DNA of 64,000 bases from Planctomycetota bacterium (GTDB lineage Bacteria > Planctomycetota > Uabimicrobiia > Uabimicrobiales > Uabimicrobiaceae), in NCBI GenBank assembly GCA_029260735.1, contig JAJDCR010000057.1, positions 104,120 through 168,119 of the forward strand, read 5' to 3'. Positions 1 to 8,812 of this stretch are shown here, one piece after another (within the stretch, counting starts at the first letter, position 1; each line of letters opens with the position of its first letter). Made by a program: the position numbers and the translations under genes. The notes under the pieces were generated by a model. It saw only the letters and a program-made list of their open reading frames with translations. It ran no database searches and was not told where the DNA came from.

Positions 1-595
1 TGGATAAGTATTGGAAAAGTGGCAAGATATTATGGTGTAACAACACAAACAATAAGAAACTGGACAAAGCAAGGAGAGTTTGAAGCAGTAAGGACAATAG
101 GCAAGCACAGAAGGTAGAAAAAAGAAGAAATAGAAGCCAAGCTAGGAATAGACCAAGAAGAAAAGTACACAGTATGTTACTCAAGGGTGAGCGCAAATGA
201 TCAAAGGGAAGATTTAAGACGACAAAGTAAAGAGTTACAGAACTACTGCAAAAAAGAGAAGATAGAGAAGGTAGAGGTGATAGAAGAAGTTGGGTCAGGA
301 ATGAACTACAAAAAGCGAGGTCTAAAAAAACTGATAAAATGGGTAATGGAAGATAAGGTGGAAAAGATAGTTCTGAGCTACAAAGACAGGTTGGTACGCT
401 TTGGGTTAGAGATAATAGATGAGATGCAAAAAGAAAAACGTATCGTTAGTAATAATAAACAAAAGGGAAAAAAGAGGTTTTGAAGAAGAGTTGGCAATGG
501 ATGTAGTATCGATACTAACGGTATTTTGCGCAAAAGTATACGGTAGAAGGTCACAAGAGAGAAGAAAAAAGAGGCTGGAAAAAGGATGCAAGTAA
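1..595 (+). pseudogene. tnpA: IS607-family serine recombinase, broken (tnpA)
   Basis: Reading from base 1 gives a MerR-type helix-turn-helix (ISIGKVARYYGVTTQTIRNW), the DNA-binding half of IS607 transposases. An in-frame TAG follows at 118-120. The same frame then continues into a serine-recombinase catalytic domain with YSRVSANDQ (nucleophile serine) and YKDRLVRFG. This frame ends at 481-483. The expected C-terminal tail (ELAMDVVSILTVF, then YGRRS) resumes in the +1 frame and stops at 593-595, so an indel lies near the A-run at about 467-473. The 5' end is outside the window. Two independent lesions make this a decayed gene. The restored reading frame overlaps tnpB by 10 bases, the normal IS607 arrangement. 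Confidence 0.88.
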
Positions 596-2064
596 CCATT
601 CAAGCAAAAATAAAACAAGAAAACAAATTCTTGGATGATTTGGGAGAATACATATCCAGTCTGAGAGGAAAATTGTTAAAGGACTTGCTGAAGAAAGAAG
701 AGAACCTGAATGATCTAAAAGCAAGGTATATAAAGGAACATGGTCTTCTGGCAAGGCAATTTAATTCACTAGCTAATGAGGTGAAGGGGCTGATAAAATC
801 AGCTCAAGAACTGCACAAATTAAATATCAAAAATGCTAAAAAAAGAAAGAAAACATTAGAAAAAAAGATTAAAAACCAGAAGAAGAAGCTAGAAAAAGTA
901 GAGACAGTGGAGAGGCAAGGGAAAAAGAGTGAAAAAGAACATTTTCGTTTTGTGATCCACCAAAAGAAGCGGAAGTTGAGAAAACAAGAAGATAGGCTAA
1001 AGAAACTAGAACAAAAAAAGGAAAGTATCTGTCTGGGTTCCAAGAAACTGTTTGGAAAACAACATCAGCTGAAAGAAAATGGCTACAAATCACACCAAGA
1101 ATGGTTAACAGATTTTCGAGGGCAAAGAACAAACCGCATTTTTTTCCTAGGCTCAAAAGATGAGACATTTGGCAATCAGAACTGTCAATTTTTACCCAAA
1201 GGCTTACAAGTAAGAGTCCCGAGAGCTTTGGAAGAGAAGTATGGTGAGTATGTGGTAATTCCAGTGAAGTTTACTTATGGTGATGATATCATCCATTATG
1301 CAATCAGTAGTAAACAGGCAATCAACTATCGCTTTTGTCGCAAAGAAAAAGGGTGGTATCTCTTTCTTACCACAAAAAGAAAGCCTGTCAAAAAAAACAC
1401 TCGAAAAAAACTAGGAGCCATTGGTATTCATCTCAACAAAGATCATCTTGCCTGGGCCGAAATCAATCAGCATGGTAACCTCATTAAATTCGGTAAAATT
1501 CCTACTCCAGTTGAAAACAAAAGCAGTGAACAACGAAAAGCCATCTATGGTGATGCAATCAAAAAAATTATAGAATATGCTCACCAACAACAAAAACCTG
1601 TTGTCATTGAGAAGCTCAACTTTGCTGCTAAGAAAAACCAATTCGAGTTATATAGTAGTGGCTATCGTCGCATGCTCTCTAATTTTGCTTACAAAAAATT
1701 CCACTCTATGATTCTTTCTAAGGCTTACCTCTTTGGCGTTCAAGTTATCGAAGTTAATCCTGCTTACTCCTCTATCATTGGTAAATACAAATTTTCCCAG
1801 AACAGAGGTATCAGTGTTCACATTGCTGCTGCCTTTGTTCTTGCGCGTCGCGCATTTCGTTTTTCTGAACGTCTTCCTGCCAGGTCCGCCCTTTGGCTTA
1901 CAGAGTATGGTCATCGGCACGTCTGGGCTCTCTGGAAGTCGTTTTCCTCTTCCATTTCCTCACGGAATATGCAAGTTGTCCCTCGGGCTCGGCTTCCCTT
2001 GTCTCTTTTTGGCATCGAATGTCCTCTTACTTGCATTGGCGGTGAAACTCTGCCATGGTTTTAA
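586..2064 (+). CDS. tnpB: TnpB-related protein of an IS607-type element, RuvC-I Asp missing
   Basis: This 492-residue protein starts inside the end of tnpA (ATG at 586). The first ~160 residues are lysine-rich and probably coiled-coil. The rest resembles the long TnpB-related accessory proteins of IS200/IS605/IS607 elements, an RNA-guided RuvC-like nuclease family. Recognisable segments are GAIGIHLNKDHLAWAEIN (RuvC-I region), PVVIEKLNFAAKK (RuvC-II glutamate), NPAYSSIIGKYKF and SVHIAAAFVLARRAFRFSE (RuvC-III region), with HVWALW near the C-terminus. The RuvC-I aspartate is expected where His282 (CAT, 1429-1431) stands. The protein may therefore be nuclease-dead, either through decay like tnpA or as a repressor-like derivative. 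Any guide RNA would be expected at its 3' end; I cannot delimit one. Confidence 0.8.
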   Translation: MQVTIQAKIKQENKFLDDLGEYISSLRGKLLKDLLKKEENLNDLKARYIKEHGLLARQFNSLANEVKGLIKSAQELHKLNIKNAKKRKKTLEKKIKNQKKKLEKVETVERQGKKSEKEHFRFVIHQKKRKLRKQEDRLKKLEQKKESICLGSKKLFGKQHQLKENGYKSHQEWLTDFRGQRTNRIFFLGSKDETFGNQNCQFLPKGLQVRVPRALEEKYGEYVVIPVKFTYGDDIIHYAISSKQAINYRFCRKEKGWYLFLTTKRKPVKKNTRKKLGAIGIHLNKDHLAWAEINQHGNLIKFGKIPTPVENKSSEQRKAIYGDAIKKIIEYAHQQQKPVVIEKLNFAAKKNQFELYSSGYRRMLSNFAYKKFHSMILSKAYLFGVQVIEVNPAYSSIIGKYKFSQNRGISVHIAAAFVLARRAFRFSERLPARSALWLTEYGHRHVWALWKSFSSSISSRNMQVVPRARLPLSLFGIECPLTCIGGETLPWF

Positions 2065-2261
2065 TCGGATTGCACCGCTGTTCGGCTTTCCGTGACTAAA
2101 AATACTATTTTAGATTTTTTAGGGCTCTATGGAACGGTCAACTCCATGCAATATTCACTTATGTTCTCATTCTTCGATCCGATAGCAGCAAAACATGTTT
2201 TCCTGTTATTTAGGTAAATACACTACTGCTAAAGACAGTAGAAACATTAAGAGATTCAGAC

Positions 2262-3671
2262 TTAAAGGATAACATTTTCGATGGCATTGACTAACTTTTC
2301 TGGAGTAGAAACGTCATATAGCTGGGAAATGTTTTGTTGATAAATACCCACAATAGAGTCTCCCTGATTCCATTTCTCTGGTAAATCAGGATTAAACCAA
2401 ATCAACTTACGCGTGCATAAAGACCATTTTTGTAGTAAATCTAAGCGCGGGTCACGTCGGTTATTGCGAGCATCTCCAATGATGAGTAAAATACTTTGCT
2501 GATCTAAGATATTCTCAGTAAGCTTGTCAAACTCCGCAAAAGCCACTCCGTAATCAGAGTAACCGCGAAAGTCAATAGTCCCTTCTTGGTAGAGGCGGTA
2601 GACCATTTTATGGTAATTGCTTTCTTCTAAAATTTTGTTGACTGTTTGAACTTTACTGACAAAAACAAAAGTATGAATCCCTTCAGCTAAAACATTTTTT
2701 AGTTCAAAAAGAAAACTCATAAATAAACGTGAAGCATGCTTAACTGAGCCAGAGACATCGGCCAGAACAATCCAACGTGCGGGTTTACGCTTTGGAAGTC
2801 GCCGATAAATTTTTACAGGCTCTCCCAGTGTTTTTATGCTACAGCGTAGGGTTTTTTTCATATCAATATATCCCCCTCCTTGTTGGCGCATTTTCTCCAT
2901 ACGAACCTTTAATCTTTCTGCCATACGCCTTATGGGTTCTTGGAGCTGTAGAATTTCATCTTCCGTAATTTTTTCGATCGGCCGCGTAAACAACCTCGGA
3001 TCGCCCCAGCGCTCTATATTAGCTCGCGTTCCTTCGTAAAAGTTAGGGCGCAAACTCTTCTTTTCTCCCCATTTTGGAGTCATGTTTTCTTTAGGGGATA
3101 TTGCCGCCTTCATAACACTATTCCACTGTCGCCTTAAGAGAAAAAACTCTTTGCGAAACTCCCTCGCTTGCTCCAACAGTCCCTGCCCATTCTGTCCTTC
3201 TAGAAAACGTTTTTCTAATTCATCATCGATACTTTTTTCCCACTGATCAAGCTTTTCTTCCTGAGCTAAGGCCTCCATAACACGATGCTCCCACTGGTCT
3301 TTACTCATCATTTTTTCTTGGTATTTTTGATAAGCTTGCCAAGGTTGCCATTCTAGCCCTTGTTTTTTACTAGCACTTAATTTAGGGGGAAACCCAGCAG
3401 ATTTATGATCTCCTAACAAATGGTAAAGCTCCCATTTATGCTTTTTCTCATCAGAAGAACTTTTAAGACGCTTCCAAGCTTTCCAGTAAGCCTCCTCTTC
3501 CTCGATTCGCGACATCAAAATAGGTTTTAGGCTGCTTGCTAAATCTTCATCAGGGAAAAGACCAGAGCCAAAAAGAACATACTTGCTGGCCATGGTCAAC
3601 TGTTCAGGAGTAGCTTTTATCCCTTCTGCCTTGAGGGCAGAGTTTAATTCAACCAATAGTTGTATTAGCAT
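2262..3671 (-). CDS. VWA domain protein, CoxE-like, MoxR partner
   Basis: This 469-residue protein has a charged helical N-terminal half and a von Willebrand factor A domain in the C-terminal half. The MIDAS metal site reads LADVSGSV at about residues 302-309 (DxSxS), with a later LLIIGDARNNRRDPR segment. CoxE-like VWA proteins work with MoxR AAA+ ATPases as chaperone or metal-insertion assemblies; the substrate here is unknown. The start overlaps the end of the upstream gene by 7 bases, so translation is probably coupled. It is the last gene of a three-gene minus-strand operon headed by the MoxR gene. No signal peptide is visible, so it should be cytoplasmic. Confidence 0.85.
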   Translation of the reverse strand: MLIQLLVELNSALKAEGIKATPEQLTMASKYVLFGSGLFPDEDLASSLKPILMSRIEEEEAYWKAWKRLKSSSDEKKHKWELYHLLGDHKSAGFPPKLSASKKQGLEWQPWQAYQKYQEKMMSKDQWEHRVMEALAQEEKLDQWEKSIDDELEKRFLEGQNGQGLLEQAREFRKEFFLLRRQWNSVMKAAISPKENMTPKWGEKKSLRPNFYEGTRANIERWGDPRLFTRPIEKITEDEILQLQEPIRRMAERLKVRMEKMRQQGGGYIDMKKTLRCSIKTLGEPVKIYRRLPKRKPARWIVLADVSGSVKHASRLFMSFLFELKNVLAEGIHTFVFVSKVQTVNKILEESNYHKMVYRLYQEGTIDFRGYSDYGVAFAEFDKLTENILDQQSILLIIGDARNNRRDPRLDLLQKWSLCTRKLIWFNPDLPEKWNQGDSIVGIYQQNISQLYDVSTPEKLVNAIENVIL

Positions 3672-5308
3672 AACGATTCACTCAATAGTCTTTCTAATGG
3701 TTTATATTTTCGAGGGTGTTTAGTCAATTCCCAACAAGCCAGAGTTTGCCAGCCGATCATCTTTTTATCTAAAAATTTTCTAAGCTCTAAAACTTTTTTC
3801 TCTTCTAGCTCTCCCAATTTTTGGATCTGTTGAGGAGAGCGAAGAAATTCTATCCAGGCCAAATGCTTTCCTTTTTTTAAGGAAGTTAATAGATTTATTT
3901 TTTCAGAAGTCGTTGTTTTTTCTCGTAGTAAAGGAGCATTTTTTGGTTTGCTCACATCTTTCTCATTGAGCACTTTCTTTCCTATTTTAGGAACGATTAA
4001 AACAGGTAATTTATGAGTTCCAACAAGCTTTACTTTCAAAAAGTCTAACTTTATTAATTCTTTTATTTTTTGAGCGATAACCTCTATTGTTAAATCAGAG
4101 AGAAGGTGTCGGTATTTTGGTGATAAATTTTTGCTTTTTAAAATTTCTGCTTGAGATTTTGATAACCACATAGCATAGGTAGTAGTACCGTAGTTAGGAG
4201 AAGAAGAAACAAGTCCCAAAATAATGCTTGTGGAAGAGTTCTTAATAGAAAGAGGGCTAAGAAAAGCTTCTTTTACTCGCTTTTTCCATCCCTCTATCCA
4301 AGAAAATAATTCTTCATAACTAGGAGTAAATATTTTTGCGATATAGAAATTTTTTTCTCCATAATGACTTAAAAATTGGCGATCTAGAGGCGACAGTAAA
4401 TACACCTTATCCCAATCTTGAAGAGACTGCTCTTGGATTTGGCGAATTTCGTTGTCCATTTCAGTGGAAATCTGGGCGATATACTCTTGAAAACGTAGCC
4501 TCTGCTCTTTTTCCCGAATAGAGTTTTCTAAGTTATTGAGAACATGGTAGCTATCCCAGAGATTGCTTTTTGTTAATTTGACTCCTTGGTACTGCACTTG
4601 ATGGGCTTTTACATCTACTTGAGCAAGTAGCTCTTGTTTTTTTCCCCACAGAGAAATCGTCTCTCCTTCATTTTCATCAGCAGTTTCTATTATAGAAGAG
4701 AAGTCTGTCTGAAAAAAATCTAGGTAAGTGCTCAGGGTCTTCCCATGCTTATCTTCTATTTTCTTTTCTTTTTCGGTCAGTAGGCCAGAATTCTTTTTCA
4801 TAAAATTCATGACCATCTCTACTTTATCAACAGAGATAACCAAAGTACGAAAATGATCCAGGCAACTTAAAGAAAAGAGGATGAGGTTTTTTGCTCGGCC
4901 TGCTTTTTCCTCTTGCTTTTGCCTGTTTTTTCTTTGTTCTTTACTTTTTCCAGGTATACAGCCTAAGTTTTTCCGTTTATTAAACCACAGGAGAAAAGGT
5001 TCTTCTTTTGGCCAAGAGCCTATCAATTTTGTTGTTTTTTCTTGAGAGTACTCTCGTAAATTGTCAATGATTAGCTGAGCATATTTGGTTCCGTAACCCC
5101 CTGAACCAAAAGGAACTTCCAGTCGCTCTTGGTTTAAGATCACAACAAATTCTGAAAAAACCCTATTGCGTTTCTTCTTTTTTTGGGATAACTTTATCGT
5201 AATAGTATGTTCGTTCAAGGTTTCTTCTGATATATGGAGAGCTTGGCAGAAAATTTCTTCCCTTAATCCCATATCTAGAAGTTTTGTATCCATCTTTATG
5301 CCGGGCAT
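3665..5308 (-). CDS. unknown protein of MoxR-VWA operon
   Basis: I do not recognise this 547-residue protein. It is lysine- and glutamate-rich, has no signal peptide or membrane segment, and contains charged helical stretches. A GSGGYGTKYAQLI segment lies near residue 75 and a SSSPNYGTTTYAMWLSKSQ segment lies in the C-terminal half. It sits between a MoxR ATPase (3-base gap) and a VWA protein (7-base overlap). MoxR operons often carry an extra large protein between ATPase and VWA gene, so it is probably a third component of the same complex. The ATG at 5308 is preceded by GGAG at a suitable distance, inside the end of the MoxR gene. Confidence 0.7.
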   Translation of the reverse strand: MPGIKMDTKLLDMGLREEIFCQALHISEETLNEHTITIKLSQKKKKRNRVFSEFVVILNQERLEVPFGSGGYGTKYAQLIIDNLREYSQEKTTKLIGSWPKEEPFLLWFNKRKNLGCIPGKSKEQRKNRQKQEEKAGRAKNLILFSLSCLDHFRTLVISVDKVEMVMNFMKKNSGLLTEKEKKIEDKHGKTLSTYLDFFQTDFSSIIETADENEGETISLWGKKQELLAQVDVKAHQVQYQGVKLTKSNLWDSYHVLNNLENSIREKEQRLRFQEYIAQISTEMDNEIRQIQEQSLQDWDKVYLLSPLDRQFLSHYGEKNFYIAKIFTPSYEELFSWIEGWKKRVKEAFLSPLSIKNSSTSIILGLVSSSPNYGTTTYAMWLSKSQAEILKSKNLSPKYRHLLSDLTIEVIAQKIKELIKLDFLKVKLVGTHKLPVLIVPKIGKKVLNEKDVSKPKNAPLLREKTTTSEKINLLTSLKKGKHLAWIEFLRSPQQIQKLGELEEKKVLELRKFLDKKMIGWQTLACWELTKHPRKYKPLERLLSESLC

Positions 5309-5311
5309 AGC

Positions 5312-6193
5312 CTACTCCAGGTTAATCTTTTTGTCCTTGATTAAGTTCCGGTCTTGTTCGTGCTTAAGTAATAGATTGAGCCAGCCTTCCGTCTCATAGT
5401 TTGTCATCTGCAAAAGTTTAATCACTTCGATGGTTTCAGCGATCGCCGGAATTTGCTTTAGAGGAAGCTCTCTCATTTTATGAACGGCATCAATGACTCG
5501 ATTTGTGTAATTAGAGTCCGCATCAGGGACATGCATAGCGACTATTGTCTTCTCCATCTCTTTTTCTGGGTAGTCTATATACAAATAAACACAACGGCGT
5601 CGTAGAGCCTCTGTTATTTCTCGAGCCCGATTGCTAGTTAGAATAACAACAGGCTTGATGCTAGCTTGTATAGTTCCTAGCTCAGGAATAGAAATACTGT
5701 ATTCCGACAAAACCTCCAAAAGTAAAGCTTCCGCGTCTTTTTCTGTTTTGTCGACTTCATCAATCAAAAGGACTTGACGTTTTTTCTTCTCTGGCGTAAT
5801 CGCTTGAAGAATAGGCCTTTTAATAAGAAAATGCTCTCCCCAAAAAATATCTTCCTTATCTAAAGTTTCTACCGCTTTTCGAAGGCTCTGTTTAGCAATT
5901 TTTTCTTGGATACGGTCTTTCATCATAGAAATCATCAATAATTGCTTTGTGTAGTTATAATCGTAAAGCAGCTGGGTAGAATCAATCCCTTCATAGCACT
6001 GTATGCGTAAAAGTGTTACCTTACTAATTTTTGCTAAGGCATGAGCAATGGCCGTTTTTCCGACTCCAGGTGGCCCTTCGATTAACAAGGGTTTTTCCAA
6101 AACCAATGCTGCTCGAATAGCCTGAGCAGTCTCACTATTGGCAAAATAACCCGCTCCTTTTAATTCCTCTGTGATCTTAGCAATTGTTTTAAT
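5312..6193 (-). CDS. MoxR-family AAA+ ATPase
   Basis: This is a MoxR-type AAA+ ATPase of about 293 residues, a putative chaperone working with the VWA protein downstream. Seen: LLIEGPPGVGKT (Walker A), QVLLIDEVDK (Walker B), VVILTSNRAREI (sensor 1) and EALRRRC (arginine-finger region). A TTG at 6106 would cut off the conserved helix before Walker A. The frame stays open upstream and reads as a normal MoxR N-terminus (GYFANSETAQAIRAAL). The best supported start is an ATT codon at 6191-6193, placed 7 bases after a perfect AGGAG; no ATG, GTG or TTG exists in frame at that distance. ATT initiation is rare but known, for example in infC. The last helices fit the MoxR lid domain. Confidence 0.85.
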   Translation of the reverse strand: MKTIAKITEELKGAGYFANSETAQAIRAALVLEKPLLIEGPPGVGKTAIAHALAKISKVTLLRIQCYEGIDSTQLLYDYNYTKQLLMISMMKDRIQEKIAKQSLRKAVETLDKEDIFWGEHFLIKRPILQAITPEKKKRQVLLIDEVDKTEKDAEALLLEVLSEYSISIPELGTIQASIKPVVILTSNRAREITEALRRRCVYLYIDYPEKEMEKTIVAMHVPDADSNYTNRVIDAVHKMRELPLKQIPAIAETIEVIKLLQMTNYETEGWLNLLLKHEQDRNLIKDKKINLE

Positions 6194-6200
6194 GATAGAT

Positions 6201-6205
6201 CTCCT
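6201..6205 (-). promoter_or_regulatory. ribosome binding site AGGAG selecting an ATT start
   Basis: The minus strand reads AGGAG, then 7 bases, then ATT in the MoxR frame. It is the only good Shine-Dalgarno sequence near the conserved N-terminus, and it supports a non-canonical start over the downstream TTG at 6106. Confidence 0.6.
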
Positions 6206-6475
6206 GCTGCTGATTTTAAAGTAATACGAAGAAGCTTTTCTTGCTTCTCCTAAAATAGGATAAAATAATAGATTTGTTATTCTACAAGGCCGGAAGACAA
6301 AATAGGCAAATGTATAAGTTTTTTATGGGAGAATTTTTTTTGTATAGGACAATTTATTGGGCAGACAGCAGAGAGCTCTTTTATTTTTCTTAAAGTTAAA
6401 GTTAAAGTTTAGTGATTGAAGAGGACTTAAAATGAAAAACAAAACTTTGGTAATTAGAGTTTCGCAAAAAATCCA

Positions 6476-7012
6476 TTATTTTAGTCTGGGCATTTTTTCT
6501 AGGCCGTCCTTTACCGAAACTAAAGCTTGATAGCCTAAATCTCGCTTTGCTTTATCTGTCCTAATAGTGCAATGGGCAGACATAATATCGGTCGAAAACC
6601 GAACCAACGGAGGTCTTCGTTTTATCCGAAAAGTTCTCCAGGTAAATTCCACTAGCTGAGCAAATCCACGAGCAATGAATTTGGGAACAGATTTGTTTGG
6701 CATCTGCATTCCTTGGGTAGAGATGTATTCGCTCAAGAATTTTTTCATCGGAGAAATCTCTTCATCTGTAATAAAATAAGATTCTCCGCCTCTTCCTTTT
6801 GTTAAAGCCAACTCCACTCCATAAACTAGATTATCTATATGAGTTGTCGATGTCTGATATTCTCCGTTCCCAATCCAGGCAAATTGCCCTTTTTCTATCA
6901 TACTCATAACTGCTGGTAATATAGATTGATCGTCTGGTCCCCAAATCATCCGAGGCCTTAAAGAAATAGTCAAAAACTCCTCCTCATTCTGAGAAAGAAC
7001 AAAGCGTTCCGG
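6476..7012 (-). pseudogene. C-terminal half of NAD-dependent epimerase/dehydratase
   Basis: The fragment covers the C-terminal ~175 residues of an extended short-chain dehydrogenase (3-beta-HSD/epimerase type). It contains LRPRMIWGPDD, the family substrate-loop motif, and THIDNLVYGVELAL, the following conserved helix. The preceding residues PERFVLSQNEEEF read in frame up to the stop codon of the upstream LOG gene. The whole Rossmann half is missing: no GxxGxxG and no YxxxK catalytic pair. A TTG at 6973 is the only start-like codon. The most likely explanation is a deletion that joined the LOG gene to the 3' end of an epimerase gene, leaving a non-functional remnant. Confidence 0.8.
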
Positions 7013-7603
7013 TTAAGACGATAGTTTCACAAGCCACTGGGCTTTATTCGCAGTAGGATGTTCATAGTCGAGCATTTTTTCTAGCAAGGTTTGAGGACTT
7101 TGTTCTACGACAATCATGTCTTGGTGCTCAGCTTGGACAAATTTTTGATCTACAAGCACATCAAGAAATTCCAGAAGACGATCATAAAAATTACAAACAT
7201 TAAGCAAACCACAAGGTTTTTTTTGTATGCCCAGTTGGGACCAACTGATCATTTCAAAAAACTCGTCGAGTGTACCAAAGCCGCCTGGTAATGTTAAAAA
7301 TCCATCGGATAGTTCGGCCATTAATGCTTTTCTTTCCAACATATCTTTGACTACTCTCAAATCAGCAATACCTTCTTTATAGACGAGTTCGTCTTTCATT
7401 AAATGTTGAGGAATTACTCCAATAACGTGACCATTTTTTTCGACAACTGCTTTTGCCACCTGCCCCATTAATCCTAAGCCGCCACCACCATAAACCAGCT
7501 CAATATTCTTTTCTGCAATCAAATGCCCCATTTCTCGAGCAGCTGCAGAATACTCCGCTTTTGCTCCTGGACTTGCACCGCAAAATACACATAGTCGTTT
7601 CAT
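7013..7603 (-). CDS. LOG family protein (nucleoside 5'-monophosphate phosphoribohydrolase)
   Basis: This is a complete LOG/TIGR00730-type protein of 196 residues, the usual family length. LOG enzymes cleave the N-glycosidic bond of nucleoside monophosphates, including cytokinin nucleotides, releasing base and ribose 5-phosphate. Seen: an N-terminal CVFCGASPG start, VYGGGGLGLMG at residues 38-47, and the catalytic/nucleotide motif PGGFGTLDE at residues 106-114. The last codon is directly followed, in frame after the stop, by the epimerase remnant, so a rearrangement happened at its 3' end. The gene itself looks intact. It reads away from the flippase-like gene at 7815. Confidence 0.93.
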   Translation of the reverse strand: MKRLCVFCGASPGAKAEYSAAAREMGHLIAEKNIELVYGGGGLGLMGQVAKAVVEKNGHVIGVIPQHLMKDELVYKEGIADLRVVKDMLERKALMAELSDGFLTLPGGFGTLDEFFEMISWSQLGIQKKPCGLLNVCNFYDRLLEFLDVLVDQKFVQAEHQDMIVVEQSPQTLLEKMLDYEHPTANKAQWLVKLSS

Positions 7604-7814
7604 TTGATAATTCCTTTATTTTAAATAAGGTGTCTTTTTTATAGATATTAAGTTATCTATTACAATATTATATTGCTTAGCTATAATTGAAAAGAATATT
7701 AAAAATAAAAATTAGGACACGTCTTGTCTTTGTCCAAAAAACTTGGGATAATCTGAAAATTTAACTTTACAAAAAATACTCATATTTAGGAATAGGCACT
7801 TACAACAAGAAAAC

Positions 7815-8774
7815 ATGAAAACAAGTCAAAGATCTGCTGTTTTAATATATGTATTTGCTTTAGGTTCTTTTTTATGGGCGCTGTCACAAGTAGATTTATT
7901 TTCTACTCTTACAATATTGCAAAGCCTCAGTTTATTAGATATATGCACTATCATTGTGCTGAATTCTGTAGTTATAATTTTTAATAGTCGTAGGTGGGGA
8001 GTGCTCCTCGAACAACAGGGCTATCCTCTTTCGCTAAAACATACCATACTACACCGATTTACTTGCTTTGCCGTTAGTTACTGCACTCCCGCTCCCCACA
8101 CTGGGGGTGAGCCTATACTTGTGTATTTTGTCAAAAAATTACACCAAATACCAACGGCTGTTGTCATAGCAAGCGTTGTTGCAGAAAAGATGATTAATAC
8201 CTTTGTTAGTATTATCGTCTTAGCCATTTTTTGTATATTATGCAGAAAAACATTCCCTATAATAGAATATGCATTATGGCTAACAACTGCCGGGATGGTT
8301 TTACTTAGCATAACTTTTCTATTCTACAAATGTAGCAAGCGACCATTACTTGGCACATTATTTCGTTTTTTAGGCACTACTATAACTAAAGTAATTGCTC
8401 AAAGCGAAGAACATATGGCAGAACTGCTATTTTCTCGAGCTTGGTGGTATAGTGTTTTTTTGGCCATTTGTAGTTGGCTAATCGTAATAGCGGAATACTG
8501 GCTAACTTATTACTTTTTAGGATTGCCCTTATCTTTCTTACAAATAGCATTAATATTCTTGACGATGAATTTCGCATTTTTATTACCAACTCCAGGAGGT
8601 TGGGGAGTGGTAGAGTCTTCTCAAGTAATTGTATTACTCGCCATCGGCTTTGACCCTGCGGTCGGAATAAGCGCTGTAATATTAATGCGTTTAAGAGAGA
8701 TTATTATCTGTGGTATGGGCTTTTACTGGATGCATTGTCTTACTAGAAAAATTTCTTTTCAAAAATCTTCTTAG
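7815..8774 (+). CDS. flippase-like membrane protein (UPF0104 / LPG synthase TM region)
   Basis: This 319-residue integral membrane protein has about eight hydrophobic segments and resembles the UPF0104/YbhN-AglD group, related to the transmembrane half of lysylphosphatidylglycerol synthase. Typical signatures are NSRRWGVLLEQQG after the second helix, TPAPHTGGEPILVYF, VVAEKM and TPGGWGVVESSQVIVL. Family members are thought to move lipid-linked substrates across the inner membrane; the substrate here is unknown. Only a weak purine-rich site precedes the ATG. The stop codon is the first TAG of a TAGGGCGTGTCCCTA sequence that recurs as a terminal inverted repeat at 17.7 kb. Confidence 0.85.
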   Translation: MKTSQRSAVLIYVFALGSFLWALSQVDLFSTLTILQSLSLLDICTIIVLNSVVIIFNSRRWGVLLEQQGYPLSLKHTILHRFTCFAVSYCTPAPHTGGEPILVYFVKKLHQIPTAVVIASVVAEKMINTFVSIIVLAIFCILCRKTFPIIEYALWLTTAGMVLLSITFLFYKCSKRPLLGTLFRFLGTTITKVIAQSEEHMAELLFSRAWWYSVFLAICSWLIVIAEYWLTYYFLGLPLSFLQIALIFLTMNFAFLLPTPGGWGVVESSQVIVLLAIGFDPAVGISAVILMRLREIIICGMGFYWMHCLTRKISFQKSS

Positions 8775-8786
8775 GGCGTGTCCCTA
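8772..8786 (+). repeat. solo copy of the TAGGGCGTGTCCCTA element end
   Basis: The 15 bases are identical to the outer part of the 19-bp terminal inverted repeats of the mini-element at 17686-17846. No matching opposite end is visible nearby, so this is a solo end, a remnant or a chance-conserved hairpin. It overlaps the stop codon of the flippase-like gene. Confidence 0.6.
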
Positions 8787-8812
8787 AACTAAGGTTTGCA
8801 AATTTCTTTTTT

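Larger units (their letters stand above)
1..2064 (+). mobile_element. IS607-family insertion sequence (left end outside window)
   Basis: The tnpA-tnpB order with a 10-base overlap defines an IS607-family element. IS607 elements have no terminal inverted repeats, so the right boundary cannot be fixed by eye; it lies somewhere between the tnpB stop and the next gene's end at 2262. tnpA carries a nonsense codon and a frameshift, so the copy cannot move by itself. The coding strand is A-rich, like the neighbouring genes, so composition does not mark it as recent. Confidence 0.75.

Noticed and set aside
378..1168. Several open frames of 67-99 codons on the minus strand opposite the IS607 genes
   Set aside because: They are opposite a lysine-rich coding strand, so runs of F, S and L codons arise by necessity. 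No start context, no domain, overlapping each other.
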